DNA from: JAATGI01 sp036510675
GTDB lineage: Bacteria > Pseudomonadota > Alphaproteobacteria > ATCC43930 > CGMCC-115725
Assembly (NCBI GenBank): GCA_036510675.1
Contig: DATCDN010000138.1
Coordinates: 148,539 to 212,538 of the forward strand
DNA length: 64,000 nt
Direction: 5' to 3'
Numbering within the stretch: position 1 is the stretch's first letter; the number at the start of each line of letters is the position of its first letter. The notes beneath the pieces are model-generated. The model saw only the letters and a program-made list of their open reading frames with translations. It did no database searches and was not told the DNA's origin. The position numbers were made by a program, and so were the translations under genes. Shown in pieces: positions 7,411 through 16,727 of this stretch.

Positions 7411-9021
7411 ATGGCCCAAATCACTTTGCCGCAAGGCGTGGAACTCAAGGGGCCGATGAAACCCGGCTTCGAGCGTGTCGTCACCCCCGAGGCAATCGCT
7501 TTCATCGTCGAGCTGGAGCGCACATTCGGCGCGGAACGCAAGCGCCTCTTGGCGCGGCGGCAGGAGGTTCAGGCCAAGCTCGATGCCGGCTGGAAGCCCG
7601 ATTTCCTGGCGGAGACCAAGGCGATCCGCGATGCCGACTGGACCGTGGCGCCGCTGCCCAAGGATCTGCTCGACCGCCGCGTCGAGATCACCGGCCCGAC
7701 CGACCGCAAGATGGTGATCAACGCGCTCAACTCCGGCTCGTCCGTGTTCATGGCGGATTTCGAGGATGCCAACACGCCGAGCTGGACCAATCTGATCGAG
7801 GGCCAGCTCAATTTGATGGATGCGGTGCGGCGCGACATCTCGTTCGATGATCCATCGAACAAGAAACACTATCAGCTCAACCCGCGCACCGCCGTCCTGC
7901 TGGTGCGGCCGCGCGGCTGGCATTTGCCGGAGGCGCATGTCATCGTCGACGGCCAGCCGATGTCGGGCAGCCTCTTTGATTTCGGCCTCTATTTCTTCCA
8001 CAATGTGAAGGAATTGATGGCGCGCAACACCGGCCCCTATTTCTATCTGCCCAAGATGGAATCGCATCTCGAGGCGCGGCTGTGGAACGAGGTGTTCGTC
8101 CACGCCCAGGCCAGGCTCGGCGTGCCCAAGGGCACCATCAAGGCGACCGTGCTGATCGAGACCATTCTCGCCGCGTTCGAGATGGACGAGATTCTCTATG
8201 AGCTGCGCGATCATTCCGCCGGCCTCAATTGCGGGCGCTGGGACTATATCTTCAGCACCATCAAGAAATTCGCCGAGGACCCGGCACGTGTGATGCCGGA
8301 TCGCGGCCAGGTCACGATGACCGCGCACTTCATGCGCTCCTACAGCCAGCACCTGATCAAGATCTGTCACCGCCGCAATGTGCATGCGATGGGCGGCATG
8401 GCGGCGCAAATCCCAATCCGCAACGATCCCGCCGCCAACGAGGCGGCGATGGAGAAGGTGCGCGCCGACAAACTGCGCGAGGCCGGCGACGGGCATGACG
8501 GCACCTGGGTCGCGCATCCGGGCCTGGTGCCGATCGCCAAGGAAATTTTCGACAAGCAGATGCCGGAGGCGAACCAGATCGCGCGCAAGCGCCAGGATGT
8601 CCACGTCACCGCCGACGATCTGCTGCGCGTGCCGGAGGGCACCATCACCGAGGCCGGGCTGCGCCAGAATCTCAATGTCGGCATCGGCTATCTCGAGGCG
8701 TGGCTGCGCGGCATCGGCTGCGTGCCGCTTTATAATCTGATGGAGGACGCCGCCACGTCGGAGATCAGCCGCGCCCAGGTCTGGCAATGGATTCGCCACC
8801 AGGCGAAAATGACCGACGGGCGCACCGTCGATCTGGCGACGTGCAAGACGATCATCGACGAGGAATTGGCGAAGCTCAAGGCGCTGGCGGGCGACGAGGC
8901 GTTCGACAAGGGGCGCTATGGCGATGCCGCCAAGATGTTCACCGATTTGCTGGCGGCGCCGAAATTCCCCGACTTCCTCACTTTGCCCGCTTATGAGGAG
9001 ATCGTGGCGGAAGGCGCGTGA
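7411..9021 (+). CDS. aceB: Malate synthase A
   Basis: A 536-residue enzyme condensing glyoxylate with acetyl-CoA to malate in the glyoxylate shunt. Length and sequence match malate synthase A (AceB, about 530 residues): the signature FMADFEDANTPSWTNLIEGQ (about residues 113-132), the active-site TAVLLVRPRGWHLPEAH, IKATVLIETILAAFEMDEIL, and MGGMAAQIPIRNDP. I chose the ATG at 7411 because a strong ribosome binding site GGAGG (7401-7405) sits five bases upstream; an in-frame ATG at 7373 lacks one. No isocitrate lyase is present in the window, so the shunt partner must be elsewhere. Confidence 0.96.
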   Translation: MAQITLPQGVELKGPMKPGFERVVTPEAIAFIVELERTFGAERKRLLARRQEVQAKLDAGWKPDFLAETKAIRDADWTVAPLPKDLLDRRVEITGPTDRKMVINALNSGSSVFMADFEDANTPSWTNLIEGQLNLMDAVRRDISFDDPSNKKHYQLNPRTAVLLVRPRGWHLPEAHVIVDGQPMSGSLFDFGLYFFHNVKELMARNTGPYFYLPKMESHLEARLWNEVFVHAQARLGVPKGTIKATVLIETILAAFEMDEILYELRDHSAGLNCGRWDYIFSTIKKFAEDPARVMPDRGQVTMTAHFMRSYSQHLIKICHRRNVHAMGGMAAQIPIRNDPAANEAAMEKVRADKLREAGDGHDGTWVAHPGLVPIAKEIFDKQMPEANQIARKRQDVHVTADDLLRVPEGTITEAGLRQNLNVGIGYLEAWLRGIGCVPLYNLMEDAATSEISRAQVWQWIRHQAKMTDGRTVDLATCKTIIDEELAKLKALAGDEAFDKGRYGDAAKMFTDLLAAPKFPDFLTLPAYEEIVAEGA

Positions 9022-9025
9022 CCCT

Positions 9026-11356
9026 TTAGAGCCGCGCCGCGCGTAGCCGCAGCGCGTTGCCGACCACCGTCACCGACGAGAGGCTCATCGCGGCGCTGGC
9101 GATCATCGGGTTGAGCAGCAGGCCGGTCCACGGATAGAGCATTCCGGCGGCGATCGGCACCGCCGCCGCGTTGAAGATAAAGGCGAAGAACAGGTTCTGC
9201 CGGATATTGGCCATGGTCGCGCGCGACAGATTCCGCGCCCGCATCAGGCCGGCGAGATCGCCCTTCACCAACGTAATCCCGGCGCTCGCCATCGCGATGT
9301 CGGTGCCGGTGCCCATGGCGATGCCGATCTGGGCCTGCGCCAGCGCCGGCGCGTCGTTGATGCCGTCGCCCGCCATGGCGACGATGCGGCCCTCGGCCTG
9401 TAGCTGCTTCACCGCCGCCGCCTTGTGATCGGGCAGCACCTCCGCGATCACCTCGACGATGCCGAGCCGTCGCGCCACCGCATCGGCGGTGGCGCGGCTG
9501 TCGCCGGTCAGCATCACGATGCGGATACCCTCCCGACGCAGCCTGGCGATCGCGCCGCGGGCGCTGTCCTTGATCGGATCGGCGACCGCGATCATGCCCG
9601 CCGCCCGGCCATCGACCGCCACCAGCACCACCGTCTCGCCCTCGCGGCGCCGCGCCTCGGCGCGGGCCGGCAGATCGCCCGGCGCGATGCCTAGCGCCGC
9701 CAGCAGCGCTTCATTGCCGATCCCGACGGCGCGGCCCTCGACGGTGCCGGTGATGCCGGTCCCGGCATGGGACTGAAAATCGCGCGCGCCCGGCAGGGCG
9801 ATGCCGCGATCCGACGCCGCGCCAAGGATCGCCGCCGCCAGCGGATGCTCGCTGCCCTGCTCCAGGCTGGCGGCGAGGCGCAGTAAATCGTTTTCGCCGA
9901 TGCCGCCAAGGCCCACCACCGCCTCGATGCCGGCGAGACGCGGCCTGCCTTCGGTCAGCGTGCCGGTCTTGTCGATCACCAGCGTATCGATCGTCTCCAT
10001 CCGCTCCAGCGCCTCGGCGCTTTTCACCAGGACGCCCATGCCGGCGCCGCGCCCGATGCCGACCATGATCGACATCGGCGTCGCGAGGCCCAGCGCGCAG
10101 GGACACGCGATGATCAGCACCGCGACGGCGTTCAACAGCGCATAGGCGATTTTCGGCTCCGGTCCCCAGACGCCCCAGGCAATCGCCGACGCGATCGCAA
10201 TGGCCATCACCGCCGGCACGAACCACGACGCGACCCGGTCCGCCAAACCCTGGATCGGGGCGCGCGTGCGCTGCGCCTCGCCGACCATGGCGACAATGCG
10301 CGCCAGCACCGTCGCGGCGCCGACCCGCTCGGCGCGCATGATCAGGCTGCCGCTGGTGTTTTGCGTCGCGCCTGTCACCGGATCGCCCGGACCTTTTTCT
10401 ACCGGCATCGGCTCGCCGGTAATCATCGATTCATCGATGGCGCCGCGCCCGTCGAGCACCACGCCATCGACCGGCACCTGCTCGCCGGGGCGGATGCGCA
10501 GCCGGTCGCCGACCGCGACCTGATTGAGCGGAATATCCTCCTCGCGCCCGTCGCCGCGCAGGATGCGTGCCTGTTTCGGCGCCAGATTCAGTAGGGCGCG
10601 GATCGCGCCATTGGTCTGGGCGCGCGCGCGCAGCTCCAGCACTTGGCCCAGCAGCACCAGGGTGACGATGACGGCACTGGCCTCGAAATAAACCGCGATG
10701 CCGCCATGCATCATCCTCGCATGAGCCGGGAATAGACCCGGCATCACCGCCGCCACCACGCTGTAGCCATAGGCGACGCCGGTGCCGAGCGCGATCAGCG
10801 TGAACATGTTGAGGCTGCGATTCACCACCGACTGCCAGCCGCGTACGAAGAACGGCGCGCCCGCCCACAGCACCACCGGACTGGCCAGCGCGAATTGCAG
10901 CCAGACGAAGCCCGCCGGCGTCAGCGCGCGCGACACCGGCGCGCCGAAAAGATCGTCGGCCATCGCCAGCAGGAACAGCGGCAGCGCCAGCGCCAGCGCG
11001 ATCCAGAAGCGGCGGCTCATATCGATCAGCGCCGGGTTGGGCGCGTCCGCCGCCGTCACCGAAGCAGGCTCCAGCTCCATGCCGCATTTGGGACAGGCGC
11101 CCGGCCCGTCGCGCACAATCTCGGGATGCATCGGGCAGGTCCACGGCACGCCCGGCGCCGCGCCAGGCGGCGCCGGGCGTGCCGGCGGCGGGTTTAGATA
11201 TTTCTCCGGTTCGGCGATGAATTTGTCGCGGCACCGCGCGCCGCAAAAATAATGCGTCGTGCCGCGATAGTCATGCCGGTACTTGGCGGTCGCGGAATCG
11301 ACGCTCATCCCGCACACCGGATCGCGGGCCGCATGGTCGGAATCGGGTTCGGTCAT
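9026..11356 (-). CDS. copA: Copper-type heavy-metal P1B-ATPase
   Basis: A 776-residue metal-exporting ATPase. The N-terminus lacks a classical CxxC HMA domain; instead it has a YHS domain (DPVCGMSVD...YFCGARCRDKF, about residues 12-50) and a heavy-metal-binding zinc-ribbon-like segment CPMHPEIVRDGPGACPKCGM (about 73-92). Then come the membrane helices, actuator motif SMITGEPMPV, transmembrane CPC motif (IIACPCALGLATP), phosphorylation site DKTGTLT, SEHPLA and hinge GDGINDAPAL. MSLSSVTVVGNALR near the C-terminus is the Cu(I)-type final helix. The start is the ATG at 11356, directly before the YHS domain; the upstream extension has no similarity. It follows the dioxygenase gene by 41 bases on the same strand. 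Confidence 0.93.
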   Translation of the reverse strand: MTEPDSDHAARDPVCGMSVDSATAKYRHDYRGTTHYFCGARCRDKFIAEPEKYLNPPPARPAPPGAAPGVPWTCPMHPEIVRDGPGACPKCGMELEPASVTAADAPNPALIDMSRRFWIALALALPLFLLAMADDLFGAPVSRALTPAGFVWLQFALASPVVLWAGAPFFVRGWQSVVNRSLNMFTLIALGTGVAYGYSVVAAVMPGLFPAHARMMHGGIAVYFEASAVIVTLVLLGQVLELRARAQTNGAIRALLNLAPKQARILRGDGREEDIPLNQVAVGDRLRIRPGEQVPVDGVVLDGRGAIDESMITGEPMPVEKGPGDPVTGATQNTSGSLIMRAERVGAATVLARIVAMVGEAQRTRAPIQGLADRVASWFVPAVMAIAIASAIAWGVWGPEPKIAYALLNAVAVLIIACPCALGLATPMSIMVGIGRGAGMGVLVKSAEALERMETIDTLVIDKTGTLTEGRPRLAGIEAVVGLGGIGENDLLRLAASLEQGSEHPLAAAILGAASDRGIALPGARDFQSHAGTGITGTVEGRAVGIGNEALLAALGIAPGDLPARAEARRREGETVVLVAVDGRAAGMIAVADPIKDSARGAIARLRREGIRIVMLTGDSRATADAVARRLGIVEVIAEVLPDHKAAAVKQLQAEGRIVAMAGDGINDAPALAQAQIGIAMGTGTDIAMASAGITLVKGDLAGLMRARNLSRATMANIRQNLFFAFIFNAAAVPIAAGMLYPWTGLLLNPMIASAAMSLSSVTVVGNALRLRAARL

Positions 11357-11397
11357 GGCACGGCGTGGGTCATGGCATGACGTTATATAGTAACGAT

Positions 11398-12384
11398 TCA
11401 GCTTGGGTCGAACGCCGTTGTCTCGCGCGATTGCCAGCCATTCTCGGCGTTGCGCAGCCAGCTTCCCGAAATCGGCGCGTCGATCGCCGCCCAGGGAATG
11501 AAGGGCGTGCGCTTGCCGATCGCCCACACTTCGACGCGCAGGCTGGACCGCGCGCTAGGGCCGCGCGCGTGAAATCCGAATGTGTCGGCCACCACCAGCG
11601 TATTCGCCGGCACGCCCAGCACGCGCGGCGGCGGCAGGCCGAGGCGCGCCAGTTCCGCCACCGCGACACGGAAGGAGCCTTCCCGCGTCTCGCCGTCGGT
11701 CGAATGCGCGGCCTCGAGGCTGCGCGCGCGCTCCCAGGCCAGCCGTCGCGGCGTCAGGATGTGGGAGCCGGGAACATAGGAGAATGCCCCCTCATCCTCG
11801 GGCACGTCGGTCAGGAACAGCCACGCCTTCACCGTGGGGTGGAACGTGTCGGCATGGACCAGGGTCTGCGGATCGGGATCGCCGGCGCGGACATGACGCA
11901 GCACGCTTTGGAGATAGACCGAAGGCGCCGCCGCGCGCCCGCCGACATAGGCGATGAGATGGCGCCATTCGGCGTTCGCCAACAGCGCGCGCAGGGCCGG
12001 CAGCGCCGCCAGCACCGCCGGGGTCGCGGTGATCTTGCGCAGCTTGGTATCGCCCTCGAACTTTTCGCGCACGGTGCAGCGATAGGCGGCAACCTCGCCG
12101 CGCAGCGCCGCGAAGTCGGCCGCCGGCAGGAAATCGCGCCGCACGATATAGCCGTCGCGGGCGAAATCGGCCCGCGCCTCGGCGCTGACCAGCGGCGCGA
12201 GGCGCCGGCGGCGCGCGGCGGTGATCCGGTGCGCCACCGTCACCCGCGCTTCGTGCAGCCCCCAGCCATTCAGGGTGGGGCTGCCGATCAGCAGATTGTC
12301 CTCGAACGATTTGGCGCTGGTGAATAGCTGCGGCAGCGCCAGCGGCGTGGTCACGACCCGGCGAAACAGCGCATCGCTAATCAT
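11398..12384 (-). CDS. Phytanoyl-CoA dioxygenase (PhyH)-like Fe(II)/2-oxoglutarate oxygenase
   Basis: A 328-residue protein with a double-stranded beta-helix oxygenase core. The iron-binding triad is visible: His177 and Asp179 in LVHADTFHPT, and His272 in TFGFHARG, followed by the 2-oxoglutarate-binding Arg283 (SSLRVEVW). PGSHILTPRR is a PhyH-family turn. The first 70 residues (SFEDNLLIGSPTLNGWGLHEARV) resemble the N-terminus of bacterial PhyH-like proteins of unknown substrate. It starts 97 bases from the divergent molybdoenzyme gene and may be co-transcribed with copA downstream. The substrate is unknown. Confidence 0.85.
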   Translation of the reverse strand: MISDALFRRVVTTPLALPQLFTSAKSFEDNLLIGSPTLNGWGLHEARVTVAHRITAARRRRLAPLVSAEARADFARDGYIVRRDFLPAADFAALRGEVAAYRCTVREKFEGDTKLRKITATPAVLAALPALRALLANAEWRHLIAYVGGRAAAPSVYLQSVLRHVRAGDPDPQTLVHADTFHPTVKAWLFLTDVPEDEGAFSYVPGSHILTPRRLAWERARSLEAAHSTDGETREGSFRVAVAELARLGLPPPRVLGVPANTLVVADTFGFHARGPSARSSLRVEVWAIGKRTPFIPWAAIDAPISGSWLRNAENGWQSRETTAFDPS

Positions 12385-12481
12385 GATTGTATATAGCGGA
12401 TTTCCGCCATTTTTTTGCCTTCGCGCCGGCCGTTTGCATTAGCATGGGGCACGCGCCGCGTCGGCAATCGGAGAGAGAGAC

Positions 12482-14803
12482 ATGGCAGGTTTCGGCATTG
12501 GGCAACCTATCCGCCGGGTCGAGGATAAACGGTTCCTCACCGGGCATGGCACCTATATTGAAGACATAACCCTGCCCCGCCAAGCCTATGCGGTTCAAGT
12601 CCTGTCGCCGCACGCCCATGCCCGGATCGTAAGTATCGACAAAAGCCCAGCCGAAGCCGCGCCCGGCGTGCTGTGCGTGCTGACCGGCACCGATGCCGCG
12701 GCCGAGGGCGTCGGGCCGATGTTCCCGCTGATGCCCGAGGATATGGGTGGGCCCAAGGGCTTCCGCGCGCCGCGCTTTCTGCTGGCGACCGGCAAGGTGC
12801 GCTATGTCGGCGAGCGCGTGGCATTCGTCGTCGCCGAGACGCTGGCCCAGGCGCAGGACGCCGCCGAACTGGTCGCGGTCGAGTACGCGTCTCTGCCCGC
12901 GGTGATCGATGCCGAGGCCGCGCTGAAGGACGGCGCGCCCAAGATTTGGGACGAATGCCCGACCGGCAACATCATCTTCTCGCTGGCGATGGGCAATAAA
13001 GAGGCGACCGACGCCGCCTTCGCCGCCGCCGCCCACCGGGTCACCCTGCGCATGATCAACAACCGCGTCTCCGCCAATTCAATGGAGACGCGCGGCTACA
13101 TGGGCGATTACAACGCGGGCGACGATTTCTATACGCTTTACACCACGACCCAGAACCCGCATGGCGCGCGCGCCACCATCGCCGGCCAGATATTCCATGT
13201 GCCGGAAAGCCAGGTCCGCGTCATCGCCAAGGATGTCGGCGGCGGCTTCGGCATGAAAGGCGACGTTTACCCCGAAGAGGCGCTGGTACTGTGGGCGTCA
13301 AAGAAGATCGGCCGGCCGGTGAAATGGATTTCGTCGCGCAGCGAGGGGCTGCTGAACGACACCCATGGCCGCGACCAGATCGTCACCGGCGAAATGGCGC
13401 TGGACAAGGACGGCAAGATTCTGGGCGTGCGCGCGCACAGCATCACGCCGCTGGGCGGCAATGTCTCCGGCGCCGGGGTCATTCCGGCGATGTCGGCGCT
13501 GTCGATGATCCCGCAAGTCTATACCGTGCCGGCGCTCTATCTCACCGGCCATGCCGTCTTCAACAACACCGCGCCGATGGGTCCCTATCGCGGCGCCGGC
13601 CGGCCGGAGGCGACCTATTTCACCGAACGGCTGATCGAGCACGCGGCGCGGGCAATGGGCATGGATCCCGTCGAAATCCGGCGGCGCAATTTCATCGCCT
13701 CATCCGCGATGCCGCACACCACCCAGACCGGCGTCACCTATGACAGCGGCGATTTCGCCGCTACCATGGCGAAATGCATCGAGATGGCCGATTGGGACGG
13801 CTATGGCGCGCGCAAAGCCGCCAGCACCGCGAACGGCAAGATGCGCGGCCGGGGCCTGATCTATTATCTTGAGACGTGCGGCATCTTCAACGACCGCATG
13901 GAGCTGCGGTTCGATCCCAGCGGCTCGGTCACCATCGTCGCCGGCACCTTCAGCCATGGTCAAAGCCACGCCACCACCTTCGCGCAGATGGTGTCGGAAT
14001 GGCTGGGCGTGCCATTCGAGAGCATCCGGTTCATTCAGGGCGATACCAACCAGGTCTCGTTCGGTCGCGGCACCTATGGCTCGCGCACTTCGTCAGTGGG
14101 CGGCGGCGCGCTGAAGGTCGCGGCGGCGAACCTCGTCGAAAAGGCCAAGAGCCTCGCCAGCCACCTGATGGAGGCGGCGCCGGCGGATATTCAGTTCGAA
14201 AACGGCCGCTTCACCATCGTCGGCACCGATAAATCGATGGCGCTGGTCGATGTCGCCAAGGCGGCCTATGCACCGATGTTCCTGCCGCCGGATTTCGGCG
14301 TCGGGCTGGAGGCCAGCGGCACCGCCGACGGCGTGCCGAACTTCCCCAATGGCTGCCACATCTGCGAATTGGAGATCGATCCCGAAACCGGCATGGTGCG
14401 GATCGACCGCTATACCGTCGTCGACGATGTCGGCATGGTGATCAATCCGCTGATCGTCGAGGGGCAGATCGTCGGCGGACTGGCCCAGGGCTTCGGCCAG
14501 GCGCTCCAGGAAATCGTGCGCTATGACCCGGAATCGGGCCAGTTGCTGACCGGCAGCTTCACCGACTACACCATGCCGCGCGCGGAGGACATGCCGGAGT
14601 TCGAGTGCGGCTTTAACAACGTGCCGTGCAAGACCAACGCGCTCGGCATCAAGGGCGCCGGCGAGGCCGGCTCGGTCGGCGCGCCGCCGGCGGTGATCAA
14701 CGCCATCATCGACGCGCTGGCGCCGCTGGGCGTCAAGACCATCGACATGCCGGCGACACCGCTTAATGTATGGAGCACGATCAACGCCGCCAAGGCGGCC
14801 TGA
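12482..14803 (+). CDS. CoxL/XdhB-like molybdopterin-binding large subunit (form II), stand-alone copy 1
   Basis: A 773-residue molybdenum hydroxylase large subunit. It opens with FGIGQPIRRVEDKRFLTGHGTYIEDI, the aldehyde oxidase/xanthine dehydrogenase a/b hammerhead domain (about 1-130), followed by the Mo-cofactor-binding domains with DVGGGFGMKGD and the active-site loop PYRGAGRPE (about residue 366). That loop is form II (AYRGAGR), not the AYXCSFR loop of true CO dehydrogenase. The catalytic Glu lies in KGAGEAGS (about 725). Partners that normally supply [2Fe-2S] and FAD subunits (CoxS, CoxM) are not next to it. Ribosome binding site GAGAGAGA precedes the ATG. The substrate is unknown. A paralogue is at 16728. 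Confidence 0.9.
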   Translation: MAGFGIGQPIRRVEDKRFLTGHGTYIEDITLPRQAYAVQVLSPHAHARIVSIDKSPAEAAPGVLCVLTGTDAAAEGVGPMFPLMPEDMGGPKGFRAPRFLLATGKVRYVGERVAFVVAETLAQAQDAAELVAVEYASLPAVIDAEAALKDGAPKIWDECPTGNIIFSLAMGNKEATDAAFAAAAHRVTLRMINNRVSANSMETRGYMGDYNAGDDFYTLYTTTQNPHGARATIAGQIFHVPESQVRVIAKDVGGGFGMKGDVYPEEALVLWASKKIGRPVKWISSRSEGLLNDTHGRDQIVTGEMALDKDGKILGVRAHSITPLGGNVSGAGVIPAMSALSMIPQVYTVPALYLTGHAVFNNTAPMGPYRGAGRPEATYFTERLIEHAARAMGMDPVEIRRRNFIASSAMPHTTQTGVTYDSGDFAATMAKCIEMADWDGYGARKAASTANGKMRGRGLIYYLETCGIFNDRMELRFDPSGSVTIVAGTFSHGQSHATTFAQMVSEWLGVPFESIRFIQGDTNQVSFGRGTYGSRTSSVGGGALKVAAANLVEKAKSLASHLMEAAPADIQFENGRFTIVGTDKSMALVDVAKAAYAPMFLPPDFGVGLEASGTADGVPNFPNGCHICELEIDPETGMVRIDRYTVVDDVGMVINPLIVEGQIVGGLAQGFGQALQEIVRYDPESGQLLTGSFTDYTMPRAEDMPEFECGFNNVPCKTNALGIKGAGEAGSVGAPPAVINAIIDALAPLGVKTIDMPATPLNVWSTINAAKAA

Positions 14804-14828
14804 AGGACCATTACCAGGGGGGAACAGC

Positions 14829-15182
14829 ATGCGCCTTGCATTATCCATCGTCGCCGCTTTGGTGTTGAGCTACGGCGTCGCGCTGGCCGATCCGGTCGGA
14901 AATTATCGCGTCGCCGGCACCAATCCCGGCGGCGACGGCAAATATTCCGGCGAGGTCGCCATCTCCAAGACCGGCGATACCTTCAAGGTCGTCTGGGATA
15001 TCGAGGGTGACAAATATGTCGGCACCGGCATCGGGTCGAAGGACTTCATCGCCGTCTCCTACAAATCGGGCGACCATACCGGCCTCGCGCTCTATGCCGA
15101 GCAGCCCGACGGCTCCTGGTCCGGGTTCTGGACCTATGCCGGCGGCAAGAAAATCGGCACCGAGCGCTGGATCAAGGAATGA
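14829..15182 (+). CDS. Small exported protein, unknown function
   Basis: A 117-residue protein with a clear Sec signal peptide (MRLALSIVAALVLSYGVALA, cleavage after ALA at residue 20). The mature part (DPVGNYRVAGTNPGGDGKYSG...) is rich in Gly, Lys and aromatic residues and looks like a small beta-rich periplasmic domain repeating a W/G pattern (VVWDIEGDKYVGTGIGS; GSWSGFWTYAGGKKIGTERW). No catalytic motif is evident. It follows the molybdoenzyme gene by 25 bases and has a strong ribosome binding site (AGGGGGGA), so co-expression with it is likely. Confidence 0.75.
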   Translation: MRLALSIVAALVLSYGVALADPVGNYRVAGTNPGGDGKYSGEVAISKTGDTFKVVWDIEGDKYVGTGIGSKDFIAVSYKSGDHTGLALYAEQPDGSWSGFWTYAGGKKIGTERWIKE

Positions 15183-15397
15183 TACCAGCGTGATACCAGC
15201 GTGATACTGGCTTGGTAACGCAATGACGGCCCCATAGGGGCCAGAAAGCTATAGCATTTCAGCCCGAACCGCAGGATCATTCCGGCGTACGATGTGTTCC
15301 TCTAATTCCACTCCGGCAATCTTTCCCATCGCCATCCCCGCAAAAACCAGGACCTGCAATTCTTGCTGCTGATCGTCAGAACGGCATTGCTCGGGCG
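15183..15397. other. Intergenic region with short tandem repeat and GC hairpin
   Basis: This 215-base gap begins with an imperfect triplicate of TGATACCAGCG (15180-15210) directly after the stop codon, then a perfect small hairpin GGCCCC-ATA-GGGGCC (15228-15242) without a following T-run. The rest contains no convincing open frame. The hairpin may limit read-through from the exported-protein gene. Confidence 0.5.
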
Positions 15398-16615
15398 ATG
15401 ATGTACGCGCTCTATCAAGCCCAAAGCGACATGACCGAGCCGTTTCGCGCAATGGCGCGTTTCGCGGTGGATCAGCTCGCTTATTTCCAGGGCAAGGGGT
15501 TCGACGATGCCCTGACCCGGCGCCTGTCGGCGACCTATGAGATCATGGGCCGCACCGCCCTGACCCATCGCCGGCCCGACTATGGCATTGCCACGACCCG
15601 CGTCGGCGAGCGCGACATCGCGGTCCACGAGGAAGCGGTGGACACGACGCCATTCTGCACGCTCCTGCATTTCCGCAAGGCGGCCGCGCCCGCGCAATCG
15701 CCGGTGCTGCTGGTGGCGCCGCTGTCGGGTCATTTCGCGACGCTGCTGCGCGACACCGTGCGCACCATGCTGCCGGAGCACGATGTCTACATCACCGACT
15801 GGCACAATGCGCGCGACGTTTCGTTGAGCCATGGCCGCTTCGGCCTCGACGAATATATCGAGCATCTGATGCGGTTCTTGGGAAAGCTGGGGCCCGGCGC
15901 GCATCTGGTGGCGGTCTGCCAGCCGGTGGTGCCGGCACTCGCCGCGGCGGCGCTGTTGGCACAGGACAATAGTCCCGTGCAGCCGCGCAGCCTGACGCTG
16001 ATGGCGGGGCCGATCGATACCCGCGTCAATCCGACCGAGGTCGATGCGTTCGCCACGTCGCATCCGCTGCCTTGGTTCGAGCAGACGCTGATCGGCAGCG
16101 TGCCGCTCCGCTTCGCCGGTGCGTTCCGCCGGGTCTATCCCGGCTTTCTGCAGCTGGCCAGCTTCCTCGGCATGAATCCCGAGCGGCATATCAAAAGCTT
16201 TCACGATCTCTACCAGCACATTGTCCAAGGCGAAGCCGAAGAGGCCGACACCATCCGCGCCTTCTATGAGGAATATTTCGCGGTGATGGACCTGCCTGCC
16301 GAGTTCTATCTGGAAACGGTGTCCAAGATTTTCCAGGACCATGAATTACCACTCGGCAAGCTGACCTATCGCGGCGCCCAGATCGAGCCGAGCGCGATCA
16401 CCCGCACCGCGCTGTTCACCATCGAGGGCGAGCGCGACGATATCTGTTCGGCCGGCCAGACCCTGGCGGCACACGATCTGTGCACCGGCATACCGGCCGC
16501 CATGAAGCGTCATCACCTCCAGACCGGCGTCGGACATTACGGCGTCTTCGCCGGCCGGAAATGGCAGACTCAAATCTACCCTCAGCTGCGCGACTTCATC
16601 CACGCCAGCGAATAG
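15398..16615 (+). CDS. phaZ: Intracellular polyhydroxyalkanoate depolymerase
   Basis: A 405-residue cytoplasmic enzyme degrading stored poly-3-hydroxybutyrate granules. It follows the intracellular PhaZ pattern: N-terminal MYALYQAQSDMTEPFRAMAR, central HDVYITDWHNARDVSLSHGRFGLDEYIEHL, then the nucleophile motif LVAVCQPVVPALAA with Cys174 in place of the usual lipase serine, as known for PhaZ1 of Ralstonia. The C-terminal part (MKRHHLQTGVGHYGVFAGRKW) supplies the catalytic His. It lies between the two CoxL-like genes on the same strand, but gaps of 215 and 112 bases leave operon membership open. Confidence 0.93.
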   Translation: MMYALYQAQSDMTEPFRAMARFAVDQLAYFQGKGFDDALTRRLSATYEIMGRTALTHRRPDYGIATTRVGERDIAVHEEAVDTTPFCTLLHFRKAAAPAQSPVLLVAPLSGHFATLLRDTVRTMLPEHDVYITDWHNARDVSLSHGRFGLDEYIEHLMRFLGKLGPGAHLVAVCQPVVPALAAAALLAQDNSPVQPRSLTLMAGPIDTRVNPTEVDAFATSHPLPWFEQTLIGSVPLRFAGAFRRVYPGFLQLASFLGMNPERHIKSFHDLYQHIVQGEAEEADTIRAFYEEYFAVMDLPAEFYLETVSKIFQDHELPLGKLTYRGAQIEPSAITRTALFTIEGERDDICSAGQTLAAHDLCTGIPAAMKRHHLQTGVGHYGVFAGRKWQTQIYPQLRDFIHASE

Positions 16616-16727
16616 CCGCCCCTGCGCGCGAGGAAGGCGAGGGTCGTCGAGGAAACAAGACTGGGCGCGCCGATTTGGGCTAAAACATTCCCCAGATAGA
16701 GCAATCCACAGAGTTGGCATGTGAACG

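Noticed and set aside
15180..15240. CRISPR-like array
   Set aside because: The repeat is 11 bases, back to back and has no spacers.
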